NCBI GenBank assembly: GCA_019648995.1
Contig: BLXT01008183.1
Coordinates: 6,811 to 27,340 of the forward strand
DNA length: 20,530 nt
From: Plakobranchus ocellatus
Lineage: Eukaryota > Mollusca > Gastropoda > Plakobranchidae
Reading direction: 5' to 3'
Shown: positions 1 through 9,385 of the stretch, piece by piece
Layout: every line of letters begins with the position of its first letter
Position numbering within the stretch: position 1 is the first letter of the stretch
The notes under the pieces: model-generated
What the model saw: only the letters and a program-made list of their open reading frames with translations
The model's database searches: none
Told to the model about the DNA's origin: nothing
Position numbers and translations under genes: made by a program

Positions 1-245
1 AAATTAGATACTCATAACAATCATGAGTTCTTGGTTCTCACTGAGACGTAAATTAGATACTCATGACAATCATGAGTTCTTGGTTCTCACTGAGACGTAA
101 ATTAGATACTCATAATAATCATGAGTTCTTGGTTCTCACTGAGACGTAAATTAGATACTCATAACAATCATGAGTTCTTGGTTCTCACTGGGAAGTAAAC
201 TAGATACTCACAACAATCATGAGTTTTTGTTTCTCACTCAAATGT
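1..245. repeat. 49-bp tandem repeat, five copies, cut by the window edge
   Basis: Five head-to-tail copies of a 49-bp unit start at 1, 50, 99, 148 and 197; a decayed sixth runs to about 270. Copies 1-4 differ by only a few bases and copy 5 is more diverged, so decay grows to the right. Each unit contains an inverted repeat, ACTCAT...ATGAGT, that could form a short hairpin. The array begins at base 1 and probably continues outside. It lies in what should be an intron of the LRRC49 gene, beyond the exon at 978-1039. There are no unique spacers, so it is a satellite-type array and not a CRISPR. Confidence 0.95.
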
Positions 246-977
246 AATCCAGATATTTGGGACAATCATAAAAACTACTCAGCTTTCATTGTTATGGTCA
301 AGAATGTATACATTTTCCGAAAATTCTTTCAAAGAAAGCCAGGCCTTCAGTGACATTATAGTAGGTCAGAAAAATTAAGCTGTAACTAAACCACAACCAA
401 CATTTGAATTAATATAGAAATTAACTTACATAGTTCAGAATGTCCTCGAGGATGATATGATAACAGTGATAATATACTAAAGACCTTCAACTAAAGTCCT
501 AACACAGATGTATCAGCCTCAAAAGAGATTCAGTTCCGGGAGACTAATATATTAAGCCTGAATATCAAGTAGAGTACTGTGCCAGTTAATGGGTAATTTA
601 GCAAAATGTGATTGACATCTAGGCAAGTTTAACCCTTTATCCTTTGTTGTAACCTTTAACCCTTGAACCTCTTTCTGCAGCTGCACACCGATAAAAAATG
701 TATCTTCTCACTAGTCAGGCACTGAGTTCACTGGCTAGACAAGTGCAGCAAAGGGTCTCCTTGTCAAGGCCAAATTGAGTTACTTTTACTTTCGTTTGAG
801 CTAAGCCAAAAAACTCCGTAAGAAGAATTTGTTTATCCTGACTGATCTCATTGCAGTAGTAGAGACATCTCAGGTTTTTCTTGTTTTTCTCAATAAGATG
901 GACGAAATTACGACAACAAAAAGTGAATAACCAGACTTTTAAAAAGCAAACACTGACAACAACACCAAAGTACTTAC
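246..977. other. Intron sequence without recognisable content
   Basis: This follows the exon at 978-1039 in the transcribed direction. The minus strand shows a clear donor (GTAAGT at 977-972). No further LRR-type exon is visible before the left edge, so the next LRRC49 exon lies outside the window. The open frame at 715-990 on the minus strand mostly reads through this intron in a different frame from the exon and is not counted as a gene. Confidence 0.6.
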
Positions 978-1039
978 CTTGATATTTCATTGAAGCTCAG
1001 AAACAGTCGCTGAAGGTTTGGAAGCAGGTCAATTTCTGT
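978..1039 (-). CDS. LRRC49: LRRC49 coding exon (last visible LRR)
   Basis: This 62-base exon has acceptor TTGCAG (1045-1040) and donor AG|GTAAGT (977-972). It enters in phase 0 from the exon at 2201-2344 and leaves two bases, AG, in phase 2. The 20 residues include LPNLQRLFLSFNEIS, an LRR consensus that corresponds to the LPCLQHLFLSFNNIS stretch I recall for human LRRC49. The exon is only partly covered by any long open frame, so its length rests on splice sites and family similarity. Confidence 0.92.
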
Positions 1040-4000
1040 CTGCAATTCGAAAAAGCAAAACAAACTTTGATTAAATTTTGAAAAAATATTTATAACATTT
1101 GCATCCTTTTAAATTTTTTTTTTCTGATATTCTACAAACATCATATCATAATTTTTAGTTAATGACATTCTTCAAACCCCAACGTATTATAGATATAACA
1201 GTTTTAAATGAAGTTTTAATGAATTTTTTTATATAGTCCTTGTAAGTCAGATCTAGCAAATAATACTTCCCAATAAAAGACATTTTTAGTACATTATTTC
1301 CTGTAAAATGCTCTTTTAAAAGTGAACAGCACAAAGTTAACAAATCTCTGTATTTAAGTTTCACTGTGCAAAGCTGACAAATTAAAAGTTCAGGTTTATG
1401 ATAAAAAGTGTTTTGATTGCATTCTCTGTCACCTTGTATTTCATTATAAAAGTTGTAATTTAGAGCTGATCATTTAGGACAACAATATATTTTTGTTTTG
1501 CTTTGTTTTTTTAAAGAATCGCAAAAAATAAAATTTTCAAATAAATTTTTTAAAAAGATATTGTTTTAGCATAAATGGATTTCTTCACAAATGTAAGAGC
1601 ATACAAGTGATATTGATAGTACAGTCCATTCAAATTTTGAAACACTAAAATATCTATCAAAACTATGAAAAAGAAGATTACACTCATGGCATTTTGGTAG
1701 TGTACTCAAATCTAATTGTTTTATTGTACTCAAAAGAGCATAGAAAATTTACGAACACAAAATTTGATCCAACTATGGGTATCCAGCAGTTTTTCTATGT
1801 GCTTTTTTTATTTTTAGTTTTTTGTTTGTTTTTTTTTATTTTAAAAGATGTATTCACAAATTATCACTTACCTCAAAATATTTGAGCATTTTCAGGAATT
1901 CAGGCGAAATAAGCCATTAAAAGACATACTTTATTTACCACAACAAAAATAACACATCCTGAACAGAGAATCACAATTTCTCATACTTGAATTTTTTTGC
2001 CTGTCTCATCCTTCAAACAGTATACTACACAATGTAGGAAATGATAAGAAAATAATCATGTAGATGAAGTGATGTCGGAACTGACAATCGTTTTCTTATG
2101 TATGCATTTTCTCAAACATTTTAAGACAAAGCAAAGAAAAAAAGGAGGGATTCAGAAAGTATCTTTCATCAGAGAAGTTCAAATAACAAAGAGTTCTTAC
2201 CACAGTGCGTATTTTGTTGCGTCTAAGGTTTAGCTCTGCCAGAGAATCGATCCCTGACAACTCATCCACATGGGAGATGGAATTGCCAGCTAGGTTCAGC
2301 ACCCGCAGCTCCGTCAGGTGATTGAGGTTTTCAATCTTTGAAATCTGACAATATTGTATGAAACGAACTTAATATCATGTCATTAAAACTGGAAATGATT
2401 GAACAAAAACATAAATCAAGAGAATTTTTCTTTTGAACATTCCCATTTGTAAAGCTCTTCTTTTATTACTATGACTATAGCATAACTCTAGATCATTCTT
2501 GCAACTGAAAAGAAAGGAAACATCAAACAACTTGAATTTCAAAACCATAATGCAATGAATATGCAAAGTAAAGAGCTGAGAAAATTCATATTAAAAAACT
2601 AACGTTGATGAACATGCTATGGCAAGGCATGGATAAAGCCACAAGGACATCATAGAAACATTAGGAAACTGATGTCACAAGAAATACTACCATGAATGCC
2701 TTCCTCCACAAGGAGTGTGCTTTCTAGACAATAATAAATCTTTTATTTTCCCGTACATGTTTAAAGGAATAATAAGGGAGGCTATAAATACCACAGCTGA
2801 GTGTAAGTTCCCTAAGAATGTAAAAGAAAGAAATTTACAGAAATTTACAGAAACACTACCCTAGTTACACCATGAGCTTGCTAGGAGTTAGAAAGGAAAT
2901 TATCATTCTATGAAAGTAGAACTCTAGTCATAGTAGGAGTTTTTGTAGGAAGAAATGAGAGAGTACTTGCTCCATCCTTGCTCTAATTTCAGTATAATTT
3001 TTTTAGGTATTACATAGGAAGGTAGTCTTACACAAGTTTATCTTAAATTTTCTAGGTTATAAGTACAAAGATATCCACATCAGCACTACTCTAGTTTCTG
3101 AGCAAGTTCTGTAAAAATAGCATAGGAAAATCTGGACCCTCCCCCACCAAGAATAATTGAAAAAAAAACCCAGAGATAAGCTAGATTAAAAATCTTAACA
3201 AGATTAATTAAGTCTAGATACATATGTCTATGGGTTTGAGAACTGAAACAAGACTTAGAGGATCTTAAGCTTTAAAATTCAGCCTGTCACAAATAGAGCA
3301 ACAATGTAGAGTTCAAATGTTACTTACATTTTATTACTGGTTAAATTGTCCAGTATGATACTCTCTTTGTTTAGCAAACTTTTTGTTAAATTTTTTTATG
3401 TTGTTGTTTTTAATTTCAAAGGAGTTTGCTTTGTTTGAAATTTATATGTTGGTTTCTAAATACATGAGACACATAAATCCAACAATAACTTTGCGTCTTG
3501 TGAAAGTGCATGAAAAAGGGCTTTCTCTGAATCATATTACCAAATATCACAATTTTTTGTGACTTTTCAACAAAACAAAACCAGGTGATCATGAGCAAAA
3601 GGAAAATGTGCAGGTCTTACTTGATTTCCATGGAGATCAAGCACATCCAGCTTCATCAATGAGTCCAGGTTCTCAATTTTCCTGATTCTGATGGGCAATA
3701 AAAAAAAAGAAAAAATATGAAATATAGAACAAATGCCAATACAGAGATTGAATGAACAGAGTGAGCCCAGGATTGAGTGCAGGGAAAAACTTGTTTTAAT
3801 TTATCAATCAAAGAGAGACTATTTGAAACTATTTTTATAATAACCAGAGATGATGTTTAAGTCAAATTGGGCTCATGTAAAGCTAGTTTTTTGTGTAAGA
3901 TAACTAAGTAATCACTAAATGGTGACTTCCTGAAAGAGTCAGCTAGAAATTCAGATTGGGTCTAGCAATTCCACCAGCAAAGACACCTTGTTACTAAAGC

Positions 4001-4765
4001 GCCCCCAAAAAGGCACCCAAACATTCGTCTGAGACAGGAAAAGTCTCCGCCCAGTAGACAGTAAAAGCCAAGAGGAAATTGCAGGCCCCAATTCCCTTCT
4101 GCATCCGAGAACAGCAATGAGAATCACTACCTGGAACACCAAAACAATGTACAGATCAGGTCGGACAGCCCGAGTGGCGAGGGAGATGAGAGCTTACAGG
4201 ATAAGAATTCTTGAACGACGCAAGACCAGACAGCTACAGAATTGACAACTTGGACTCGCATTTTGAGTGACGACGTACTTTGAAAATCTAAAAGAATCCC
4301 TACTGAGGATGTGGCACTGATGGAAAGGCTCTCAGCAGGCACCCGTTAACTTAGGCATCCTTACAGCCAAGTTCACCTCAATACATAAGAATTTCAAGTT
4401 TAATATCATCCAGTGCTAAGCTCCAGCAAATGATACAAAGTATGAAAACAAAAAGGACTCTTGCTAGCAAAACTACAGACAGCCTTGGACGAGAGGAGCA
4501 AAGCATAAGACTATTCTCAAAGCAAAAATACATTCCAACGAGACGTTTTGAAAATATCATGGTTGCACATGGATTGAGAGTGATGAACGAAAATAGTGAG
4601 ATGTTTACAGATCAGTGCACCCTCAACCAGCTTTGTGGTAGGAAGAAGAATTTTCCCCTCATAGACTCAGAGACTGCACAACCTGTGGAAGAAGAGGAGA
4701 TGTACATAGACTCAGTAACAACATATCCAGGAAATAAAGATGGAAACTAGCATAGAGGCTGTTGG

Positions 4766-4861
<96 letters not shown>

Positions 4862-7800
4862 CAAGGTATGGATTTCAGCACACACGAACTTGATGCTTAA
4901 TGTAAGGAAAGAAAAAAAGATCGCCCTAAACGCCGGTCAAACAAGAGCAATGAGAGCATGAGCTCAGGAAAAGTACCCTGCTGAGGAGAATGTAGTTCAG
5001 AAAGGTGTCAAAAAGGAGAGGAAAGAGGACCTGGACAGGGCAGCCTAAAAAGACCTATTCATCAAGAGGCTGTCCGGCAAATCTCCAACAGTCAGACAAA
5101 CTTGTGAGGTGAAAGACAAAAATGGCAACTCAGAGAAAAGTTGAATGATTCAGCCCCTGGTACAGCACCAGGTATTCCATCAGCGCAGACAGCACTACCC
5201 ATCAATTGTGGCAGGAGGAGATCAAGAAAGCTATCATTAGACAAAGAAGTGAGATAGCTGCAGGACCAGGTGAGATACTATCAAAGTTGAGCTGGAGATC
5301 GCCATGGATTGGCTGCCCATTGTGAGATCTGGACACAAGAAGAGATCCCAGCTAGGTGGATGAAAGGAATGGCCATCAAATTTCCCAGGAAACGTAAACA
5401 ATGGAAATATGGTAAATATAGAGAATTTGGGCCTCTCTCTATTCCTGGGAAAGTTTTAAATAGAATTTCATTGGAGAGAATGGAAGGGCCAGAAGATTCT
5501 AAGTCTCGCGTTGAACAGTCAGGTTTTTGCAAGAACAAATGTTGTGCTGACCAGATCATCTGCCTCTGCCTTACAGTAGAGAAGTCGCTCGAATGGAACC
5601 CGCCCTTAAACATCGACTTCATTGATTTTGAAAAGCGGTGAACTGGAGACGCTGTGGACGTTGTTGAGGCCTGTTGCCTTCACAACAGGCAGTAACAATA
5701 GAATACAGTGGGGATTGTGGCCACAGCTGGACGACCTAAACTTTGCCGGCGACCTGGCATTCTTTTCTCGCAACCAGAGACAATTGCAGAGAAAACGGCA
5801 GATGCAACAGATTTCAGAATGAGCAAAAAGAAGAGGAAACTGACGAGGATCAACACCCACTGCGAATACACAGGTACATCTGTGGGAAAATACCGAACAA
5901 GGGAAGTGGATTTTTTTGTCTATCTGGGTGGCATTGTGGATCACCATGACAGCAGTCATTAAGATGCTAGAGATGGACTAGGCAAGTCGAGGGCAGCATT
6001 TATCGTGATGGAGAGTTTCCGTAGAGCACAGGAAATCCACCCAGAACAAAACTCTGCATCTGCAAATCAAATATCGTGTCTGTTTTACTATGTCGATGAA
6101 AGGCAAGGAGGGCGACAATAGCAATGCAGAAGAAGGTCCAGACTTTATCATCTCTTGCCTGACACGTTTTTTTTTTCAGCATCACACATGAGAAATTGTG
6201 GGAGCGGGCAAGCCAGAAGCCAGTGGCAGAATGGATAGTGAGTGAAATAAATGGGATTGAATTGGGCACATTTTCAGGAACCTGACATTCAGCCCGACGT
6301 GACAAGGTCCTAGATTGGACCCTTCAGGTGAAGAGAAGCGGATTGCCTAGAAACAGCTGGAGGAGAAACACAAGAAGGTAAATTAAGGCACCAAGAAACA
6401 GAAAATCAACTGGAAAGATGGAGTGAAGACAGCTGTCGATAGGCGACAATGACGTCAATGGAAGGCAACCACTGATAATCCATGGTCCACTGGAAGCCAG
6501 GGGTTTCAGAAGTTACAGACTCGTTTTAGTTTTTATTGATTTGTTATAATATTAAATAATAAAGAGTTAACATATAGCCAATAGAAATAATTAAATACAT
6601 ATAGTTTCAAAGGCAATACAAACATTCAGAAAATGTAGAATCAAGTGTTTAGTGAAATTCCTGCTTAAAATTAGATGCTCAGGCCAAAAACTTTGTAGCT
6701 TTTTCTGCTCAAACCTCCTCATTTTGTTCTATTCTCTCCATCACCACCAACGCCACCACCACCTTCATCAGCAGCAGTAGCAGCATCATTATGATCATCA
6801 AGATCATTATCCTCCTTCTCCTTCACCATTTCTTTATCTTTCTCCTTCTCCTCCTCCCTTTCTTTATCTCTCTCCTTCTCCTCCTCCCTTTCTTTATCTC
6901 TCTCCTTCTCCTCCTCCCTTTCTTTATCTTTCTCCTTCTCCTCCTCCCTTTCTTTATCTCTCTCCTTCTCCTCCTCGCTTTCTTTATCTTTCTCTTTCTT
7001 CTTCATCTCTTCCGAGTCAAACCATTCTTGCCAGCCAATATTTGCCACATAACTTTAAATTTCAAACTGCATATCTTTATTTAAAAAAAGGGGGGGGGGG
7101 GGTAAATAAAATATCCTAGGTCACAAAAATCATAATTATAGTGTGATGGAAGAGGCAACATGAAACATTTAGAGACAGTTTATTTACTAGTATCTTTGTT
7201 AGTCAAAAGTCCCTGATTAAAAGAATTTCAACTAAGCCATTGACATGTCGCTTTACCGGCCAGAAGCGCCTCACAGAACCTACCTATTTTTGCCCAGCAT
7301 GAGCACCCGCAATGACTTGAGGGCCGCCAAGCCCGAGATTTCCTCTATGTGGTTGTCATAGAGATCCAAGAATATGAGCCGCTTGAGCGCCGACAGGTGT
7401 TGGATGCGGCCGATCAGATTGTGCTGGTAGTTGAGCAGTCGTAGCTGTTCCTCCCCCTCCAGGATGGGGCAAACTGTCAGCTTCCTCCTGGAGATAGTGC
7501 GAAGGGAATAGGGAGGATAAAGAAGCAGGTATGGAGATATAGGCAGAATTTCTAGTTACGCAGTATGCCAACATAGTAAAAAAAAAAAGCCAAATTCTGA
7601 CAATCGAGATTGTTGTGCTCTCATTAGATCCACCTTTTCTCTTTCCTCCTTTTCAGTTGAAGAGACTACTTTTGAAGAGACTTATTTGACAAGGACATGA
7701 GAGACGAGGATGGTAAATAGAATACCGTCTCTCGAATCAGGCAGGCGCCGAGGCTGACATGTTTAAATGTCAACAGTACTGGGTCATAATGAGTTCAACA

Positions 7801-8103
7801 AAATAAAAGATCTTCGATAGATTGCCATGCACTATATGGGTAATTCCCATCAAGTATTCTCAAAGCCTTCAAATTGATATAGAAGGTTGGCTCAGAGAGT
7901 ATTCCACCAGCTTTCGACTAAGCATAGCTGAGAATCAGAGATTTGGAGTTTGTGTACACAGCCTGTCCTCGATCAGGCCAAGGCGACGGGTGAGGTGAAA
8001 GACTTAGACTCGAACCCGCGACAGAAAGATTCATGTAAATCTCAAAGTGGGTTTTTTAATAGATCCCAAATATTCAATATATCTATCTATCTATCTATCT
8101 ATC

Positions 8104-8166
<63 letters not shown>

Positions 8167-8386
8167 AGGGTTTTTAAAGCCGAAGCAAAGAAGATAAGTA
8201 TTTTATGTGTAATGATGTTCATTACATAATGTCAGAATCATGTTCATGTACTTTTTACTTCCTTACACTATTTGAGTCACCGCTAATATTCCAGACAATA
8301 TTTTTGATTAGAAACAAAGAAATAATAAAATTTAAAGTAGGTTTAGTACGAAGAAGCATCTTAAGGATAGTTATATATACATATGT

Positions 8387-8434
<48 letters not shown>

Positions 8435-9385
8435 TTGGGGGGGGGGGGGGGGGGTAAAGCAATTAGCTTGATGTGTTTCAGGGTTTTTAGACACGTCCCT
8501 GCTTCTTGACACCCTAAAATTGGGACTCCTGATTGATGGGATAAGGCCGTAAAAGGGAAAAGCCCAAGAAAACAGGCAAGGTTGACAAGTGTTTGTCTTT
8601 CTTGATAAAAGCCTACATATTTAAATAGCTTCAGTAATCATCAAGACTGAAATCATACCAGCCTGAAAAACCTGCTAGTAAAGCGGGAAATAGAGACTGC
8701 AAGACTGCAAGGCAAGAGAGCAGCTTAGGCGAACGCGAATTGAAGAAGTAGAAGAATCCACAGAGGAAAAAGAGTAGCCAAAAAGGAGAAACCAGAAGTA
8801 TGTCTAGGAGGCGTTTAGTTTAACATTACTTAAACTTCAACAGATCTTGTAACGGTGAAACCAACAGTATGATACATGTGAGGGTCATATGCAAACAAGT
8901 AATCCTTGATACCTTGTGCCACATAAAGTTACAAGTTTTTTAATAAATACTTGTCTGTATTTTTTTTTTTAATTAAACTTTCTCCGATACAGACGTGCAG
9001 GTGCGTTAAAGCTGGAGGTATTCGCGCATTTATTTCAATTATTAAACATACATGATTTTTCGACTCTGGAATAAAAAAATGATGTCCGAACGTCCACTAT
9101 GATCCGTACGCTGAAAAAAAAATAATGAACGGTGCACATACCTCCACAGTATTTCGCTAAGAACCGTAAACAGAGCGGAAAAAGAATTTTAAACAATTTT
9201 TGTTTTTGTTGCGGCCCCTCGCGATACTTGTATATAAAAGAGCAGTTCACCTTTAAAGAGAAAGGTGACCGCCACTGACCTGTCCAGATTGAGTCTGTCT
9301 GGATTGGATGCTCTCTCGTCTGGTGTTCTGTAGACCACAGGCACGCCTGGAGCTGAGGGACTCTCCGCAAAGATGACCCGATCAC
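978..9385 (-). CDS. LRRC49: LRRC49, tubulin polyglutamylase complex LRR subunit (partial, multi-exon)
   Basis: Leucine-rich repeat protein of the LRRC49 family, known as a non-catalytic subunit of the tubulin polyglutamylase complex with TTLL1, TPGS1 and TPGS2, which adds glutamate side chains to tubulin in cilia, centrioles and neurons. Supported coding exons, in transcript order, are 9385-9280, 7487-7284, 3687-3621, 2344-2201 and 1039-978, all with GT/AG borders and matching phases. The joined product goes from a short N-terminal segment ending LNLDR, through RRKLTVCPI, into successive SDS22-like 22-residue repeats such as LDLHGNQ, LNLAGNSIS, LNLRRNKI and LFLSFNEIS. These match the order I recall for vertebrate LRRC49. 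The C-terminal part, which follows the repeats in the family, is outside the window. The start codon is not settled. The large intron 3688-7283 carries a decayed LINE in the opposite orientation. Confidence 0.9.
1040..2200. other. LRRC49 intron, no feature seen
   Basis: This 1161-base intron has donor GTAAGA at 2200-2195 and acceptor CAG at 1042-1040 on the minus strand. It is very AT-rich with several T and A runs (for example about 1111-1122). The small open frames at 1155-1364 and 1694-1885 have biased, low-complexity composition and no recognisable domain. Confidence 0.7.
2201..2344 (-). CDS. LRRC49: LRRC49 coding exon (two LRRs)
   Basis: This 144-base exon is exactly 48 codons and is phase 0 at both ends. 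The acceptor is TTGTCAG (AG at 2346-2345) and the donor GTG|GTAAGA (2200-2195). It encodes two LRRs with the motifs LTELRVLNLAGNSIS and LAELNLRRNKI, the most diagnostic part of the family in this window. The frame stays open into the downstream intron to about 2096, which makes the raw open frame longer than the exon. Confidence 0.95.
2345..3620. other. LRRC49 intron, no feature seen
   Basis: This 1276-base intron lies between the exons at 3621-3687 and 2201-2344. There is a short local duplication (AAATTTACAG repeated at about 2831-2850) and otherwise no repeat, RNA gene or exon I can support. The minus-strand open frames at 2375-2566 and 3416-3598 have no recognisable motif. Confidence 0.65.
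3621..3687 (-). CDS. LRRC49: LRRC49 coding exon (one LRR)
   Basis: This 67-base exon is too short to appear as an open frame of its own. The acceptor is CCCATCAG (AG at 3689-3688) and the donor CAA|GTAAGA (3620-3615). It contributes one base completing AG|A (Arg) and then 22 codons that contain KLDVLDLHGNQ, an LRR core. In the family the segment LDVLDLHGNQ directly follows LGKNRI and precedes the IxKIENxNHL segment, which is the order found across the flanking exons here. Confidence 0.94.
3688..3949. other. LRRC49 intron next to the LINE insertion
   Basis: Ordinary AT-rich intron sequence between the acceptor of the 67-base exon and the first sequence that looks like the LINE. The LINE border is not sharp: no target-site duplication was seen. 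Confidence 0.5.
4769..4857. repeat. (GA)n microsatellite
   Basis: About 45 GA units with one AAA interruption near 4808. It lies inside the decayed LINE and creates spurious long Ser/Leu and Arg/Glu open frames on both strands. Confidence 0.97.
5309..5641 (+). pseudogene. Reverse transcriptase fragment of the decayed LINE
   Basis: This is the longest intact piece of the LINE, 110 residues open in one frame. It covers the central RT region: IPARWMKGMAIKFPRK, a PGKVLNRISLERM stretch, then SGFCKNKCCADQI and NIDFIDFEK. These correspond to the usual IPxxWxxGxIxKLPKK, PGKVxxRILLxRM, AGFRxGRSCxDQI and FVDFEKAFD blocks of LINE reverse transcriptases. A stop directly follows DFEKR, where the family normally continues AFDSV. 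It is a remnant of the surrounding element, not a separate gene. Confidence 0.8.
6516..6718. other. AT-rich intron sequence after the LINE
   Basis: AT-rich sequence with an AATAAA at about 6556-6561 just downstream of the LINE C-terminal homology. It could be the LINE 3' untranslated region or plain intron; no tail repeat decides this. Confidence 0.4.
6719..7048 (-). CDS. Possible open frame over the minisatellite, doubtful gene
   Basis: An ATG-started minus-strand frame of 109 residues. The N-terminus MANIGWQEWFDSEEMKKKEK is not low-complexity at first. It then enters the charged decapeptide repeat KDKEREEEKE, and ends in an Asp/Ala/Gly-rich tail and a stop. It would form a long charged helix if made. 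It sits inside an LRRC49 intron on the same strand, and the phases of the flanking exons (phase 2 joined directly) show it is not a constitutive exon. It may be a retrocopy fragment, an alternative exon or chance openness caused by the 30-bp periodicity. I do not recognise a family. Confidence 0.2.
   Translation of the reverse strand: MANIGWQEWFDSEEMKKKEKDKESEEEKERDKEREEEKEKDKEREEEKERDKEREEEKERDKEREEEKEKDKEMVKEKEDNDLDDHNDAATAADEGGGGVGGDGENRTK
6811..6990. repeat. 30-bp minisatellite (pyrimidine-rich on plus strand)
   Basis: Five near-perfect 30-bp units start at 6841, 6871, 6901, 6931 and 6961 (TCTCCTTCTCCTCCTCCCTT then TCTTTATCTC), with a degenerate unit before them. Differences are mostly single C/T changes. 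Because 30 is a multiple of three, the minus strand reads an uninterrupted decapeptide repeat rich in Lys, Glu, Asp and Arg. It lies in the LRRC49 intron, about 290 bases upstream (higher coordinates on plus) of nothing but the exon at 7284. Confidence 0.95.
7090..7102. repeat. Poly-G tract (13 G)
   Basis: Thirteen consecutive G after seven A. Mononucleotide run in intron; its length may be unreliable in the assembly. Confidence 0.9.
7284..7487 (-). CDS. LRRC49: LRRC49 coding exon (first LRRs)
   Basis: This 204-base exon is visibly more GC-rich than its surroundings. The acceptor lies behind a pyrimidine tract, ACTATCTCCAG (AG at 7489-7488), and the donor is AATAG|GTAGGT (7283-7278). It starts with one base completing AG|G (Arg) and ends with AG, phase 2, completed by A in the exon at 3687. 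The product begins RKLTVCPILEGEEQLRLLN and continues into two LRRs with LIFLDLYDNHIEEISGL and LRVLMLGKNR. RKLTVCPI and DLYDNxIEEISGL are the family hallmarks that decide the gene name. Longer open frames crossing this region in another frame are shadows. Confidence 0.95.
7488..8078. other. LRRC49 intron, no firm feature
   Basis: Left part of the intron 7488-9279. The only notable item is a minus-strand sequence at 8016-8006 close to a tRNA-type B box (GGTTCGAGTCT). No A box or tRNA fold was found around it, so no SINE or tRNA is called. Confidence 0.5.
8079..8162. repeat. (ATCT)n followed by (AT)n microsatellite
   Basis: About six or seven ATCT units run into about 28 AT units with one C interruption near 8122. 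Open frames rich in Ile and Tyr over this stretch are artefacts. Confidence 0.97.
8384..8454. repeat. Compound TG / TA / T20 / G18 low-complexity tract
   Basis: Consecutive blocks: (TG)n to about 8399, (TA)n to about 8417, twenty T (8417-8436) and eighteen G (8437-8454). The G run could form a G-quadruplex. All four blocks are slippage-prone and the exact lengths should not be trusted. Confidence 0.95.
8455..9279. other. LRRC49 intron, no feature seen
   Basis: Intron sequence with a small duplication (AGACTGCA twice at about 8693-8709). No coding similarity recognised on either strand up to the donor at 9279-9278. Confidence 0.55.
9280..9385 (-). CDS. LRRC49: LRRC49 coding exon (N-terminal segment)
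   Basis: The donor GGACAG|GTCAGT (GT at 9279-9278) leaves phase 2, completed to Arg by the first base of the next exon. This gives the junction LNLDR-RKLTV, the join expected in the family. The 34 visible residues include VVYRTPDERASNPDRLNLDR, which is not low-complexity. The 5' border is less certain: an acceptor CACCAG (AG at 9387-9386) would start the exon at 9385 with two bases, GT. Alternatively an in-frame ATG at 9416-9414 (MAQVYVYVSPG) could start translation here. The acceptor is slightly preferred because the candidate upstream exon has the matching phase. Confidence 0.75.

Larger units (their letters stand above)
3950..6515 (+). mobile_element. Decayed non-LTR retrotransposon (LINE), endonuclease plus reverse transcriptase
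   Basis: Plus-strand fragments follow the order of an APE-endonuclease/reverse-transcriptase LINE polyprotein across several frames. Endonuclease start near 4120 (ITTWNTKTMYRSGRTARVA) and its later part near 4360-4660. Linker near 4920-5060. RT entry near 5220 (EEIKKAI then AAGPG), RT block near 5320-5490 (IWTQEEIPARWMKGMAIK, then PGKVLNRI) and a further block near 5510-5635 ending NIDFIDFEK. Degraded catalytic box near 5735 (LNFAGDLAF), then VDFFVYLGGIVD near 5905 and the C-terminal tail near 6190-6370. Stops and frame changes are frequent, so it is dead. The catalytic F-A-D-D box reads F-A-G-D. A GA microsatellite sits inside it. It lies antisense to LRRC49 in an intron. The clade is not assigned; an RTE-like group is possible. 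Borders are approximate. Confidence 0.85.

Noticed and set aside
1..245. CRISPR-like array
   Set aside because: Units are contiguous with no unique spacers, and the locus is eukaryotic.
4659..4961. Ser/Leu-rich and Arg/Glu-rich open frames on both strands
   Set aside because: They are created by the GA microsatellite inside the decayed LINE.
7356..7574. Minus-strand 72-residue open frame
   Set aside because: It overlaps the LRRC49 exon in a different frame and is Pro/Gly-rich from the GC-rich coding sequence.
8006..8016. tRNA B-box-like sequence on the minus strand, possible SINE
   Set aside because: One mismatch to the B-box consensus, and no A box, cloverleaf or tail was found nearby.
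7950..8229. Ile/Tyr-rich open frames on the plus strand
   Set aside because: They run through the ATCT/AT microsatellite and have no homology-like content.
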